Positions 60,501 through 63,409 are shown, counted from the stretch's first letter. The stretch: 64,000 bases of DNA from Muricea muricata (GCA_963855995.1 OY979717.1:4168728-4232727); one strand, 5' to 3'. The notes: a model not told the origin generated them from the letters alone. A program made the numbers and translations.

Positions 60501-63409
60501 AATCGTGGTGGAGCGGCCCAGAATGGCTGCCAGATCATGAACGTTGGCCGGAGAACCCCGTGATTGAGAAATCAGAAACCTCCGAAGTTGAAGCGAAAGC
60601 CGTTAAAGAAATACTCGCTGTGGCTCATGCAAATGAAACTGATGATAGCACAGACAACATATTCGAAGAGCTCCTCAAACGACATGACTTGCGACGCATA
60701 ATTCGAATACAAGCTTGGGTACTCCGATTTACTACCTGTCGCCACCGCGATCTACGCCAAGTTAGAGAGTGGTGGATCAAACGTGAACAAGAAAAACACT
60801 CCCACAAACCGGACTTTGAGCACACCAGACAAAGTCTCAATCTCGTTAAGAACCAGCAAGGGATTCTCGAGTGCCACGGACGGATTCAAGGTCAACGTCC
60901 GATTTATCTTCCTGCCGATTCAGAATTCACCAGAAAACTTGTTCAGCGAATCCATCTTGAAACTCTACACGGAGGCGTGCAGTTAACCATGGCCGCAGTA
61001 CGAGAGACGTATTGGGTACCGACGCTGAGGCAACTTGTTAAAGCTATCCGTCTCAAGTGTTGGGGATGTAAGCGCTTCACCGCGACGCCCGTCGTTAAGC
61101 CGGTGGCCGGAAAGCTACCTACCGATCGAACAACTGGCGGGGCGGCGTTCGAAGTCATAGGCACAGACTTCGCTGGGCCAATACGGTATCGATGCTCCAA
61201 CAAACGTGAGCGTAAGAGCTACTTGGTAATTTTCTCGTGCAGCCTTTCAAGAGCGATACACTTGGAACTGATTAACAACCTCGAGACAACAACATTTCTA
61301 CCATGTTTGAAACGGCTGATCGCTCGGCGTGGGCGGCCGAGAACAATATATTCAGACAACGGATCCACGTTCGTTAAGGCATCCAAATGGTTGAAAGAGG
61401 TGAGAGATGATGAGCGGGTTCGAGACCTTCTGGAGCAATATGATATATCATGGAAGTTCAACCTAAGCCGCGCCCCTTGGTGGGGCGGCCAGTTCGAGAG
61501 GTTAGTTGGAGTTGTAAAAAGCGCTATGTACAAAGTTATCGGGGGAGCAACTTTGACCTGGGACGAACTGTGCGATGTGGTCCTTGACGTAGAGATACAA
61601 ATAAATCGGCGCCCGTTGAGCTACATGGAGGATGATCTTGGGCTCCCAACTTTAACACCAAACACATTCCTCTTCCAGAGAACGAGTGACCTACCCGATA
61701 GTGAACCATGGAGAATTGGAGAAACTGACTTACAGAAACGGGCGAAATACCTAATCACGTGCAAAATGGTTTGTGGAGACGGTGGAAGCGTGAGTATTTA
61801 ACGGCACTGAGAGAACGTCACAGCCTTATTCACAATACCCCAAAGTACGTCGTCAAAGCATGAGACGTGGTTATAATCAAAACAGATGACAAGAACCGTG
61901 GAAAATGGCCGCTTGCCATTGTAGAACGTTTATTTCCTGGTCCAGACGGAGTTACGCGAGCTGTCCAACTGAGGACGAAAAACGGCCTATTGGAAAGACC
62001 CGTTCAGCATTTGTACCCCCTCGAGATGCAGTGTGATACAAAGGAAAAGATCCATAAACCACAACTTAACCCTAATGTTCAGTCCTTTCGACCGAAGAGG
62101 CCGCGGCTGCAGACGCGAGAGCCAAAATTTCGGCGATCAATGAACACGAGATGGAACAGATCTGAACAATGATTATCTACTTTAAGAAACATTTTGCAAC
62201 TTTACTAACTTTACTTGTTAACGTTAATTGTTGGAGATATGAGCAGTCTCCTTTGAGGCATGCACTTTAACTGTAAAAGTGCATGGGGGGAGTGTGTCGG
62301 AGACTGATATAAAGTGGACTATGCATGTATGACCATATTAGGAACTTTGATTGATATTCCAGCACAAACATGTGAGAAATATATTCGGAGAGCGCCAGCG
62401 AGCGAGAGTGATATTGTGATATTATTTGTATCTTTATTATTTGATCTTAAAATAAATATTTCCTAAAATTAAATGATCTGCAGTCCCCTATTGCAAAGGG
62501 CAATTTGCAAAACTGGATTAACAGAATAAAGGTGCTATTATGGTGATAAGATCACAATGTTCTCTATTTAACGGCAATGTTATATAATTTTATAATCCTC
62601 TATGTAATTGTTATTTGCCATTCTGGACAAATTTCTACGATAATTGAATTGAAAACATAATTTAAAATTGCGTTTCTACTTACATTGTACATCGAGATAA
62701 GCAGATGCATAGATCGAGTTAACGTTGTTCTTTGCATTGCATACATACTTTCCAGCGTCACCTCTTTTAACATTTGTAATTGTCAGGGTTTGATTGTCTT
62801 GACTAAGGACTTTATTGTTGGAGTTTTGATTGATTGTGATACCATCCTTGCTCCAAGATAACGTCGGAGATGGGTTACCTGTAGCCCTGCATTGAAACCT
62901 AACGTTCTTGCCTTCGTTAACGGTTTTATTCGTTGGTTTGTCTTCGATTACTGGTGGCCCTGGATTAACAGAATAAAGGTGCTATTACAGTGATAATTAA
63001 GATCACAGTAGTTCTATTTAACGGCAATGTAATATAATTTAATAATCCTCTATGTAATTGCTATTTGCCATTCAGGATAAATTTCTACGATAGTTGAATT
63101 GAAGACATAATTTAAAATTGCTTTTCTACTTACATTGCACATCGAGATAAGCAGATGCAGAGATCGAGTTAACGTTGTTCTTTGCATTGCATACATACTT
63201 TCCAGCGTCACTTCTTTTAACATTTGTAATTGTCAGGGTTTGCTTGTCTTGACTAAGGACTGTATTGTTGGAGTTTTGATTAATTGTGTTACCATCCTTC
63301 ACCCAAGGTAACGTTGGGGGTGGTTTACCTGTAGCCCTGCATATAAACTTAACGTTGTTGCCTTCGCTAACGGTTTTATTCCCAGGTTTTTCTTCGATTA
63401 CTGGAGGCC
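394..63409 (-). CDS. LAR-like receptor protein tyrosine phosphatase, 38 exons placed, both ends outside window
   Basis: A single-pass cell-surface receptor that would dephosphorylate phosphotyrosine on cytoplasmic substrates. Reading the minus strand gives Ig x3, a broken Ig, Ig, FnIII x4, Ig, FnIII x8, a membrane-proximal segment with a furin-like site, a transmembrane helix, then phosphatase domains D1 and D2. Exons were joined by GT/AG signals and checked for frame. Each extracellular exon length is 2+3n+1, giving phase 1 junctions; phases 0, 1 and 2 mix in the furin region and phosphatase domains. The layout resembles LAR/PTPRD/PTPRS, which have three Ig domains before FnIII repeats; here the ectodomain is longer and an Ig lies within the FnIII array. 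The signal peptide, start codon and D2 C-terminus lie outside the window. It could instead be two genes fused by duplication, but the phases join across the 33-30 kb boundary. No RNA evidence was available. Confidence 0.85.
638..2229. repeat. 1.6-kb imperfect long inverted repeat (foldback element)
   Basis: Positions about 638-1388 pair with about 1494-2229 in reverse orientation, around a loop of roughly 100 bases. Matching landmarks include the block at 740-860, found reversed at 2003-2130, and the Ser-Phe-Pro-Pro-Phe-His-Gly stretch readable on the minus strand in the left arm and on the plus strand in the right arm. No transposase is visible. It lies in the intron between the two last D2 exons seen here. 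Confidence 0.85.
2734..2885 (-). CDS. RPTP exon: D2 WPD loop
   Basis: Encodes [19 protein letters not shown] followed by the helix leading to VTVHC. It starts in phase 0 after an atgaag acceptor and ends in phase 2 inside the P-loop serine. The general-acid aspartate of WPD is present. In vertebrate LAR D2 this position is glutamate. Confidence 0.92.
2886..3629. other. Intron, nothing recognised
   Basis: AT-rich intron between D2 exons. I see no coding similarity, repeat pair or RNA gene in it. Confidence 0.6.
3630..3755 (-). CDS. RPTP exon: D2 central beta region
   Basis: A 126-base exon (42 codons, phase 0 at both ends) with the IQVHRYWP start typical of the segment after the phosphatase KNRY/DYINA region. 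It ends at ..[10 protein letters not shown] before a gtaaac donor. Confidence 0.92.
3940..4274 (-). CDS. RPTP exon: D2 N-terminal half
   Basis: Encodes the start of the second phosphatase domain: [37 protein letters not shown] and [16 protein letters not shown]. The KNRY phosphotyrosine-recognition tyrosine is present, whereas vertebrate LAR D2 has leucine there. Starts phase 1, ends phase 0. Confidence 0.93.
4275..5177. other. D1-D2 intron with poly-G runs
   Basis: Contains a G run at 4372-4381 and a G14 run at 4699-4712. No gene or transposon ORF is recognisable. Confidence 0.6.
5178..5448 (-). CDS. RPTP exon: D1 phosphatase signature
   Basis: Starts [12 protein letters not shown], the complete catalytic P-loop with the nucleophilic cysteine and the arginine, and continues through the Q-loop ([13 protein letters not shown]). 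It ends in phase 1 in the D1-D2 linker at ..DANPHTG. The usual QT(E)DQY reads QVEDQY here. Confidence 0.95.
5807..5946 (-). CDS. RPTP exon: D1 WPD loop
   Basis: Encodes [20 protein letters not shown] and then ..[13 protein letters not shown] is the standard D1 general-acid loop. Starts phase 1, ends phase 0 immediately before the VVHCSAG exon. Confidence 0.95.
6079..6229 (-). CDS. RPTP exon: D1 central region
   Basis: Encodes [20 protein letters not shown] followed by a strand-rich segment ending ISGE. This is the standard segment between the IVMVT and WPD motifs. Starts phase 0, ends phase 1. Confidence 0.94.
6230..7237. other. D1 intron, nothing recognised
   Basis: About 1 kb of intron with no recognisable gene, RNA or paired repeat. 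Confidence 0.55.
7238..7629 (-). CDS. RPTP exon: juxtamembrane wedge and D1 N-terminal half
   Basis: Starts [20 protein letters not shown], the juxtamembrane helix region, then has [25 protein letters not shown] and [17 protein letters not shown]. The KNRY-type tyrosine and the substrate-side motifs of an active D1 are present. Starts phase 1, ends phase 0. Confidence 0.95.
7847..8068. mobile_element. 222-bp terminal-inverted-repeat element containing a tRNA-like half
   Basis: 34-base inverted repeats at 7848-7881 and 8033-8066, flanked by the 10-base direct repeat acagcacttg at 7837-7846 and 8069-8078. On the minus strand the left half (about 7945-7857) reads like a decayed tRNA, with an A-box-like tagctcagtggtctagg and a B-box-like actcgatcc. 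It has no coding capacity. Confidence 0.8.
8661..8930 (-). CDS. RPTP exon: transmembrane helix
   Basis: The extracellular part includes [20 protein letters not shown], which resembles the LAR segment between the furin site and the membrane. A hydrophobic helix [20 protein letters not shown] and an [10 protein letters not shown] stop-transfer signal follow. Phase 1 at both ends (270 bases). This exon sets the topology: Ig/FnIII outside, phosphatases inside. Confidence 0.93.
9348..10026. mobile_element. 679-bp non-autonomous DNA element with TTAA target duplication
   Basis: Inverted ends (ggggggt-type start gggggtccaatagtaaa, reverse complement at the other end) sit between TTAA at 9344-9347 and TTAA at 10027-10030. 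The flanks match 16241-16262 of this window, where the element is absent and a single TTAA (16254-16257) remains. TTAA duplication is typical of piggyBac-type transposition. No ORF is recognisable. Confidence 0.85.
10140..10708. other. Intron, nothing recognised
   Basis: No recognisable feature. Confidence 0.5.
10709..10926 (-). CDS. RPTP exon: membrane-proximal region with furin-like site
   Basis: Starts IYQIIVVEL, the last strand of a FnIII-like fold, and ends [10 protein letters not shown]. The RRRRKR cluster is a proprotein-convertase motif about 80 residues before the membrane, the position where LAR-type receptors are cleaved into two non-covalently linked subunits. Starts phase 2 (a single C completes serine), ends phase 1. 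Confidence 0.9.
10927..11675. other. Intron, nothing recognised
   Basis: No recognisable gene, RNA or repeat. Confidence 0.5.
11676..11748 (-). CDS. RPTP exon: start of membrane-proximal FnIII-like domain (#13)
   Basis: A 73-base exon encoding [20 protein letters not shown], the first strands of a short FnIII-like domain completed by the furin-site exon. Starts phase 1, ends phase 2. Confidence 0.78.
11749..12263. other. Intron with short direct repeats
   Basis: Three degenerate copies of a unit containing aaatttaacacagcaaatc-like sequence lie at about 12126-12215. No gene is seen. Confidence 0.5.
12264..12557 (-). CDS. RPTP exon: FnIII #12 (single exon)
   Basis: [20 protein letters not shown] begins the domain. 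[15 protein letters not shown] and [16 protein letters not shown] are the B, C and F strands. This FnIII lies within one exon, unlike most upstream ones. Phase 1 at both ends (294 bases). Confidence 0.88.
12558..13694. other. Intron, nothing recognised
   Basis: A (TA)-rich tract lies near 12950-12975. Otherwise nothing is recognised. Confidence 0.5.
13695..13787 (-). CDS. RPTP exon: FnIII #11, second half
   Basis: 93 bases, phase 1 at both ends. [20 protein letters not shown] is the F strand and FG loop, followed by [10 protein letters not shown]. Confidence 0.88.
14272..14487 (-). CDS. RPTP exon: FnIII #11, first half
   Basis: 216 bases, phase 1 at both ends. [16 protein letters not shown] and [14 protein letters not shown] show the A-C strands of FnIII. 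It joins in frame to 13695-13787. Confidence 0.88.
14549..15660. mobile_element. Cluster of tRNA-derived SINE copies, in both orientations
   Basis: A roughly 250-400 base unit recurs. It has a tRNA-like head (gctcgatagctcaattggt, then a B box ttcaaatcccgctcg), an internal cgttgtcctctgcagtgtcag segment and a tail ending tcatatctctgaggatag. Heads lie at about 14700-14620 (minus), 15022-15089 (plus) and 15575-15650 (plus, decayed B box). A copy at 14797-14845 has lost the middle of the head. The anticodon stem does not pair, so these are not functional tRNAs. Confidence 0.82.
16095..16380. repeat. Diverged copy of the 9.2-10.1 kb intron repeat, without the TTAA element
   Basis: Segments around 16095-16260 and 16258-16380 resemble 9225-9347 and 10027-10140: cgacgttttgaa.ggctta, tcaaaattacttttaagcat, then a gggtttgaa region. 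They join here at one TTAA. Confidence 0.65.
16805..16953. mobile_element. 150-bp hairpin MITE
   Basis: tattttgacac..gaaagcgat..aaaaagttattttatc at the left end is mirrored by gataaaatagctttttatcac..tttgtgtcaaaata at the right end. It is small and non-coding, and the family is unknown. Confidence 0.65.
17005..17097 (-). CDS. RPTP exon: FnIII #10, second half
   Basis: 93 bases, phase 1 at both ends. [20 protein letters not shown] is a typical F strand and FG loop. Confidence 0.88.
17281..17457. mobile_element. 180-bp hairpin element carrying a TGACGTCA palindrome
   Basis: Left arm about 17281-17342 and right arm about 17388-17457 are reverse complements with few mismatches (aaatagatttcattt and agcgtgtgaagaaca blocks). 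TGACGTCA, a CRE-type palindrome, sits at 17319-17326; the mirrored site on the right arm reads tggcgtca. No ORF. Confidence 0.7.
17788..18003 (-). CDS. RPTP exon: FnIII #10, first half
   Basis: 216 bases, phase 1. [38 protein letters not shown] and a variable C-E region. Joins to 17005-17097. Confidence 0.9.
18488..18580 (-). CDS. RPTP exon: FnIII #9, second half
   Basis: 93 bases, phase 1. [20 protein letters not shown] then TKKARTREH. Its acceptor is immediately next to a transposable element at 18594, and its donor is the weaker gttggt. Confidence 0.85.
18594..19281. mobile_element. 688-bp TIR element with TA target duplication
   Basis: Inverted arms of roughly 150 bases (gtcagggaggcagaggt at the left; reverse complement ending at 19281) are flanked by TA at 18592-18593 and 19282-19283. 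This is consistent with a Tc1/mariner-type non-autonomous element. The interior has no ORF. It sits 13 bases upstream (in gene orientation) of the FnIII #9 second-half exon. Confidence 0.85.
19282..20707. other. Intron, nothing recognised
   Basis: A long plus-strand open frame here has no recognisable similarity and looks like chance. No paired repeat is evident. Confidence 0.5.
20708..20923 (-). CDS. RPTP exon: FnIII #9, first half
   Basis: 216 bases, phase 1. [38 protein letters not shown] and [20 protein letters not shown]. Nearly identical in design to 21568-21780 and 22443-22655, so it belongs to a tandem exon family. Confidence 0.9.
21267..21359 (-). CDS. RPTP exon: FnIII #8, second half
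   Basis: 93 bases, phase 1. [20 protein letters not shown] then TKKARTQEE. The donor is gtgggt. Confidence 0.9.
21568..21780 (-). CDS. RPTP exon: FnIII #8, first half
   Basis: 213 bases, phase 1. [20 protein letters not shown], then [20 protein letters not shown]. One codon shorter than the 20708 copy. Confidence 0.9.
22139..22231 (-). CDS. RPTP exon: FnIII #7, second half
   Basis: 93 bases, phase 1. [20 protein letters not shown] then TKKARTKED. Confidence 0.9.
22443..22655 (-). CDS. RPTP exon: FnIII #7, first half
   Basis: 213 bases, phase 1. [38 protein letters not shown] and [19 protein letters not shown]. Its paralogue in copy 2 is 34407-34619. Confidence 0.9.
23062..24056. mobile_element. 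Insertion specific to duplication copy 1, containing a hairpin
   Basis: Sequence between the flanks at about 23062 and 24056 is missing from the matching place in copy 2 (about 35030-35040). Within it, about 23212-23628 has mirrored ends (caactggaac / ggttccagtt, and tttttctgagttttgag reversed further in). No coding similarity was seen. Confidence 0.5.
25324..25953. mobile_element. 630-bp inverted-repeat element with C/G homopolymers inside its ends
   Basis: The left end gcctcagtcatttgtaaccacg followed by a C14 run (25352-25365) and gggacatagcgggga is mirrored at the right end by tccccgctatgtcc, a G run (25921-25930) and cgtggctacaaatgactgaggc. Present only in duplication copy 1. No ORF of note. 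Confidence 0.75.
26520..26615 (-). CDS. RPTP exon: FnIII #6, second half
   Basis: 96 bases, phase 1. [20 protein letters not shown] then [10 protein letters not shown]. The paralogue is 38225-38320. Confidence 0.87.
26616..27599. other. Intron shared with copy 2
   Basis: Collinear with about 38321-39970 apart from a roughly 650-base insertion in copy 2. No gene is seen. Confidence 0.6.
27600..27821 (-). CDS. RPTP exon: FnIII #6, first half
   Basis: 222 bases, phase 1. [39 protein letters not shown] and a two-cysteine C-E region (LCLTQDG..RRDCLSS). Confidence 0.9.
27822..28639. other. Intron shared with copy 2
   Basis: Collinear with 40193-40989. It has a short C run at 28467-28476. No gene is seen. 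Confidence 0.6.
28640..28951 (-). CDS. RPTP exon: FnIII #5 (single exon, four cysteines)
   Basis: 312 bases, phase 1. [40 protein letters not shown] and [17 protein letters not shown]. Four cysteines are unusual for FnIII and could form two disulfides. The paralogue 40990-41301 differs at about 13 of 103 residues by hand count. Confidence 0.9.
29773..30014. mobile_element. 242-bp TIR element, copy 1 only
   Basis: Inverted ends atcattgacaaaa.ccttcgggca and tgcccgaagg.gttttgtcaatgat. The matching place in copy 2 (about 42130-42140) lacks it and reads straight through from ctatgtacctgca to cagacctcg. Confidence 0.78.
30193..30477 (-). CDS. RPTP exon: Ig5 (internal Ig between FnIII #4 and #5)
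   Basis: 285 bases, phase 1. I-set-type Ig: [17 protein letters not shown] (Cys B), ISWRF (Trp C) and [12 protein letters not shown] (D-x-G-x-Y-x-C). Joins in frame downstream of FnIII #4 and upstream of FnIII #5. It is the copy 1 paralogue of Ig4 at 42307-42591. Confidence 0.9.
31200..32875 (+). pseudogene. Degraded Ty3/Gypsy-type retrotransposon fragment (gag knuckle to RNase H)
   Basis: In order: degraded CCHC knuckles (about 31275-31395; in the first knuckle the leading Cys and the His both read Tyr), an aspartic-protease-like region (31491-31826) whose D-S-G motif reads G-S-G, the RT start ([30 protein letters not shown], about 32040-32199), an internal deletion of roughly 50 codons, the NISDD region with a frameshift (about 32230-32250), and an RNase H-like end (about 32640-32870, [26 protein letters not shown]). 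No LTRs are seen. It sits in the intron between Ig5 and FnIII #4 and ends about 35 bases before the FnIII exon. Confidence 0.85.
32911..33003 (-). CDS. RPTP exon: FnIII #4, second half
   Basis: 93 bases, phase 1. [20 protein letters not shown] then TEKARTKED. The intron separating it from the first half is only 66 bases; the same intron in sister copies is about 208 bases. Confidence 0.9.
33070..33288 (-). CDS. RPTP exon: FnIII #4, first half
   Basis: 219 bases, phase 1. [38 protein letters not shown] and [18 protein letters not shown]. More diverged than the other FnIII first halves of the tandem family. Confidence 0.9.
33289..34104. other. Intron, nothing recognised
   Basis: It lies between the two 9-kb copies and holds no recognisable gene or repeat. 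Confidence 0.5.
34105..34197 (-). CDS. RPTP exon: FnIII #3, second half
   Basis: 93 bases, phase 1. [20 protein letters not shown] then TKKARTEEG. Confidence 0.9.
34407..34619 (-). CDS. RPTP exon: FnIII #3, first half
   Basis: 213 bases, phase 1. [20 protein letters not shown] and [19 protein letters not shown]. Paralogue of 22443-22655, with replacements concentrated in the C-E loops. Confidence 0.9.
36244..36650. mobile_element. 407-bp hairpin MITE with TTAA target duplication, copy 2 only
   Basis: Almost the whole element folds back on itself: tgggaccgattgcattatgg at the left is mirrored by cataatgcaatcggtcca at the right. TTAA flanks it at 36240-36243 and 36651-36654. Copy 1 has an unoccupied gtgttagacaag at about 24860. 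Confidence 0.88.
36843..37970 (-). mobile_element. Minus-strand LINE fragment (RT and C-terminal pieces)
   Basis: On the minus strand, [20 protein letters not shown] and [11 protein letters not shown] (about 38010-37850) are RT motifs of CR1/L2/Jockey-type LINEs. [10 protein letters not shown] and [19 protein letters not shown] (about 37290-37130) are the region after the RT. The 3' end is an (ATTCA)n-type tail at about 36843-36870. Frames are broken. Absent from copy 1. Confidence 0.8.
38225..38320 (-). CDS. RPTP exon: FnIII #2, second half
   Basis: 96 bases, phase 1. [20 protein letters not shown] then [10 protein letters not shown]. Confidence 0.87.
39535..39682. repeat. 148-bp near-perfect palindrome inside a copy 2-specific insertion
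   Basis: aacttacttgcagg..cggttggttcgggattaacgc..ggtctgacagctgt pairs with its reverse complement around a short cgcttcgct centre. The enclosing insertion (about 39094-39698) has no counterpart in copy 1 (about 27325). Confidence 0.85.
39971..40192 (-). CDS. RPTP exon: FnIII #2, first half
   Basis: 222 bases, phase 1. [39 protein letters not shown]. Differs from its paralogue at 27600-27821 at about 8 of 73 residues. Confidence 0.9.
40990..41301 (-). CDS. RPTP exon: FnIII #1 (single exon, four cysteines)
   Basis: 312 bases, phase 1. [20 protein letters not shown] and [17 protein letters not shown]. It is the first FnIII after the N-terminal Ig block. Confidence 0.9.
42307..42591 (-). CDS. 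RPTP exon: Ig4
   Basis: 285 bases, phase 1. [20 protein letters not shown], then FNCTAFGNP (Cys), ISWRF (Trp) and [12 protein letters not shown]. By hand count it differs from Ig5 at about 20 of 94 residues. Confidence 0.9.
43192..43380. repeat. Short direct duplication next to LINE debris
   Basis: A unit beginning agggtaaaagtacc.ggttgagatctgg and containing cattaggggtagataggg recurs about 127 bases apart. Confidence 0.65.
43380..43765 (-). pseudogene. 3' end of a minus-strand LINE
   Basis: 43762-43580 on the minus strand encodes [20 protein letters not shown] and [13 protein letters not shown], the C-terminus common to CR1/L2-like reverse transcriptases. The 3' end at about 43380-43410 has a (TTCAATCA)-like tail. 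Confidence 0.75.
44143..45267 (+). pseudogene. LINE endonuclease ORF
   Basis: The recognisable part begins at MGCWNVRTM (about 44380). LQETRLADA carries the catalytic glutamate region. The [11 protein letters not shown] and [14 protein letters not shown] (Asp/His) motifs of an AP-type endonuclease follow. About 30 residues expected between NSFF and the YHSADC block appear deleted. The N-terminal part before 44380 is unrecognised and may be leader. Confidence 0.85.
45182..47047 (+). pseudogene. LINE reverse transcriptase, split into three frames
   Basis: 45265-45900 carries the linker and [18 protein letters not shown]; about 45900-46310 carries [27 protein letters not shown] and FIDLTKAF; 46316-47047 carries the [10 protein letters not shown] catalytic motif (about 46481-46510) and [18 protein letters not shown]. 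Frame changes fall near 45250, 45900 and 46310, and residues are missing just after TKAF. Not functional as read. Confidence 0.88.
47058..47438 (+). pseudogene. LINE C-terminal zinc finger
   Basis: Ends with [20 protein letters not shown] and a final Cys (C-x2-C-x12-H-x3-C, about 47344-47412). This finger is a known C-terminal addition in some animal APE LINEs. It is one frame shift away from the RT. Confidence 0.82.
48047..48165 (-). pseudogene. RPTP Ig exon truncated by a LINE (Ig3')
   Basis: The downstream half of an Ig exon is intact: [20 protein letters not shown], then SASAYLDVQ and a gtaagt donor in phase 1, as in the 55012, 62684 and 63134 copies. The first half, with Cys B and Trp C, is missing. 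Sequence from about 48185 is LINE reverse transcriptase, so the exon has lost its acceptor. Confidence 0.82.
48188..48950 (+). pseudogene. LINE reverse transcriptase fragment
   Basis: RT pieces in plus-strand frames: a FRKAF-type D-loop region, [38 protein letters not shown] (the DD core) and ending AAKRLHFLK. Several stops interrupt it (about 48305, 48602, 48672). Not the same copy as the 51.7-kb LINE. Confidence 0.78.
49225..49500 (+). pseudogene. Gypsy integrase fragment
   Basis: Encodes [38 protein letters not shown] and [16 protein letters not shown]: the zinc-binding head and first catalytic Asp region of a Ty3/Gypsy integrase. The second Cys of the usual CFGC reads Gly. Ends abruptly near 49500. 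Confidence 0.82.
49648..50459 (-). pseudogene. Gag-like ORF, possibly of a DIRS-type element, with a frameshift
   Basis: Two overlapping minus-strand frames join near 50150 by a shift. The first has [20 protein letters not shown] and [19 protein letters not shown]; the second has [37 protein letters not shown] and RRILKQNI. The RRK-helix region following a predicted helical DALVLL segment reminds me of gag-like ORFs of tyrosine-recombinase retrotransposons. This is a weak family call; no RT or recombinase lies nearby. Confidence 0.4.
50460..51654. other. Intron, nothing firmly recognised
   Basis: Mixed-composition sequence. Part of 51240-51600 may be decayed LINE endonuclease, but I cannot support it. 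Confidence 0.4.
51655..53955 (+). mobile_element. CR1/Jockey-like LINE, 5' truncated
   Basis: Begins in the endonuclease C-terminus (SSDHNSIVL, about 51740). RT runs 51902-53014 ([71 protein letters not shown]) and, after a frameshift in a T run near 53010, 53015-53424 (FVDDSTIWE core, [25 protein letters not shown]). The C-terminal part is at 53579-53791. The tail is (ATTCAAA)n at about 53930-53955. Confidence 0.9.
51902..53424 (+). pseudogene. LINE reverse transcriptase with single-base frameshift
   Basis: Two frames cover one RT domain. The break falls at the TTTTTT run around 53006-53012, where one missing T would explain the shift. The catalytic FVDD lies just after it, at about 53057-53068. 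Confidence 0.88.
53956..55011. other. Intron with a G19 run
   Basis: The G run is at 54367-54385. No gene, RNA or paired repeat is recognised. Confidence 0.5.
55012..55287 (-). CDS. RPTP exon: Ig3
   Basis: 276 bases, phase 1. [29 protein letters not shown] (Cys), LSWTKNG (Trp) and [11 protein letters not shown]. Its acceptor AG lies inside the target duplication of the BEL/Pao element, directly beside the LTR. Confidence 0.9.
55292..56023 (+). repeat. 5' LTR, interrupted by a MITE
   Basis: Starts tgtcggagactgata and ends ..caatttgcaaaa. After removal of 512 inserted bases and one TA, its length is 218, equal to the 3' LTR. Confidence 0.92.
55307..55818. mobile_element. 512-bp TIR element inside the 5' LTR, TA target duplication
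   Basis: About 140-base inverted arms starting ctaccatttgcattcaatcg, mirrored to 55818, flanked by TA at 55305-55306 and 55819-55820. The 3' LTR is the unoccupied site. Non-coding; Tc1/mariner-like by target site. Confidence 0.92.
56026..56043 (+). promoter_or_regulatory. Probable primer binding site
   Basis: tggcacctatccgacgag begins two bases after the 5' LTR. The leading TGG complements a tRNA CCA end. Donor tRNA not identified. Confidence 0.65.
56063..56434 (+). CDS. BEL/Pao gag N-terminal ORF (123 aa)
   Basis: Strongly helical and charged ([37 protein letters not shown]), a likely coiled coil as in Pao gag N-termini. It ends 17 bases before the next ORF and is in a different frame. It may be a separate small protein or the result of a frameshift. 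Confidence 0.7.
   Translation: MTTQRPALEIKTKQLQITAKRTTNILDKGDEESIERHLATLRTIISDLEKLRLAVEIEKLAAEEDTSEWENDVNGKIAQADESVRATKAWLNDNQKRRNALEREEKMWFEVELHEVKLKHKQN
56452..57954 (+). CDS. BEL/Pao gag-protease ORF (500 aa)
   Basis: DUF1759-like gag ([15 protein letters not shown], about residues 29-45), cysteine knuckles ([41 protein letters not shown]), then a DUF1758-type aspartic protease with the active-site motif [13 protein letters not shown] near residue 320. The ORF ends at 57954 in ..EDSSDND, where pol would continue in related elements. Confidence 0.88.
   Translation: MSNETPSEQDGGNMLGIRAKLPKLIISKFNGEYTDWVRFWGQFSENIDQTSIAPISKFSYLRELLGEKVKHTIEALPFTPEGYNRAKSILLDKYGKRSEIAKIHIREILDLPTISSTNIKKIHEFAEKLSYNVQALETMKKLEQVNGAMSMTLDKLPTIRGDLVRTDPEWENWDFCKLVEALRQWTKRNPQNDAHGGQNSARKRDTLFHASRGMKPRGCIYCDSSEQKANDCSKVTSVSERKQRLAKRRLCFNCACGNHKASECASKISCKKCGKRHHTSICDTNEKPNNREVAMTTGKKSEGIFPIVVVEVKGVRCRALIDSGAGSSYVSAKLINLLKVKPVDVETKNIDMLIASKAARFEVYNLEFNSLDHQFNLTTKVTKINKSELLTVPNPNYVQLCQNHPHLKGVILNDDSTKSSLPVHVVLGSGDYARIKTVTKPRIGNDDEPIAELTKFGWFLISPGKEFDQNVMMLTQTTHVDYEELCPLSVLALEDSSDND
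58166..59117. mobile_element. 952-bp foldback element inside pol, carrying inverted SAP-domain gene ends
   Basis: Inverted arms of about 340-370 bases (58166-58530 and 58745-59117) with ends ctgcgacttcagctctgg, flanked by AT (58164-58165 and 59118-59119). Both arms begin an ORF reading [20 protein letters not shown] outwards-in, one on each strand. A shifted frame of each arm continues [13 protein letters not shown], a SAP-like helix-turn-helix. Only the minus copy continues into the unique centre ([30 protein letters not shown]). Family unknown. Confidence 0.85.
58334..58950 (-). pseudogene. Partial SAP-domain protein of the foldback element
   Basis: On the minus strand an ATG near 58937 opens [20 protein letters not shown], then a frame shift, [42 protein letters not shown] and [14 protein letters not shown] before running into the other arm. 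It resembles the N-terminus of a transposon-borne protein that I cannot name. A truncated mirror copy starts at 58350 on the plus strand. Confidence 0.5.
61867..62172 (+). pseudogene. BEL/Pao pol C-terminal tail
   Basis: [20 protein letters not shown] and the [20 protein letters not shown] pattern are the usual end of BEL/Pao integrase. It is separated from the rest by a frame change near 61770 and a stop near 61862. Confidence 0.82.
62279..62294 (+). promoter_or_regulatory. Polypurine tract
   Basis: gtgcatggggggagtg immediately precedes the 3' LTR, the expected place for plus-strand priming. Confidence 0.7.
62295..62512 (+). repeat. 3' LTR
   Basis: 218 bases, tgtcggagactgata to caatttgcaaaa. 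It is followed by ctgg, matching the copy before the 5' LTR. Confidence 0.93.
62684..62959 (-). CDS. RPTP exon: Ig2
   Basis: 276 bases, phase 1. [29 protein letters not shown] (Cys), LSWSKDG (Trp) and [11 protein letters not shown]. It uses the ancestral acceptor tract ctttattctgttaatccag. Confidence 0.92.
63134..63409 (-). CDS. RPTP exon: Ig1 (first exon in window)
   Basis: 276 bases, phase 1. [36 protein letters not shown] and [11 protein letters not shown]. Because it starts in phase 1 with no start codon, at least one more 5' exon (signal peptide) lies beyond the right edge. Confidence 0.9.

Larger units (their letters stand above)
57961..61801 (+). pseudogene. BEL/Pao pol, broken
   Basis: A linker piece is at 57961-58110; a frame change near 58110 and a 952-base insertion (58166-59117) follow. 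RT continues from 59120 with [28 protein letters not shown] and the [12 protein letters not shown] core (about 59570-59600). RNase H follows ([37 protein letters not shown]). A frame change near 60440 leads to integrase with a zinc head (HGGVQ..CWGCKRF) and the D-D-E residues in [16 protein letters not shown] and GGQFERLVG. Confidence 0.9.
55292..62512 (+). mobile_element. BEL/Pao LTR retrotransposon with two nested insertions
   Basis: Both LTRs are present, flanked by ctgg at 55288-55291 and 62513-62516. In order: 5' LTR, a tRNA-type primer site, gag, zinc knuckles and protease, a disrupted RT, RNase H, integrase, a purine tract and the 3' LTR. Pao-type features are the DUF1759-like gag, the protease fused after gag, and [19 protein letters not shown] before RT. 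The LTRs differ at about 5 of 205 aligned bases, so the insertion is fairly young. The coding part is broken by stops, frameshifts and an inserted element. It interrupts the intron between Ig3 and Ig2, in the opposite orientation to the gene. Confidence 0.93.
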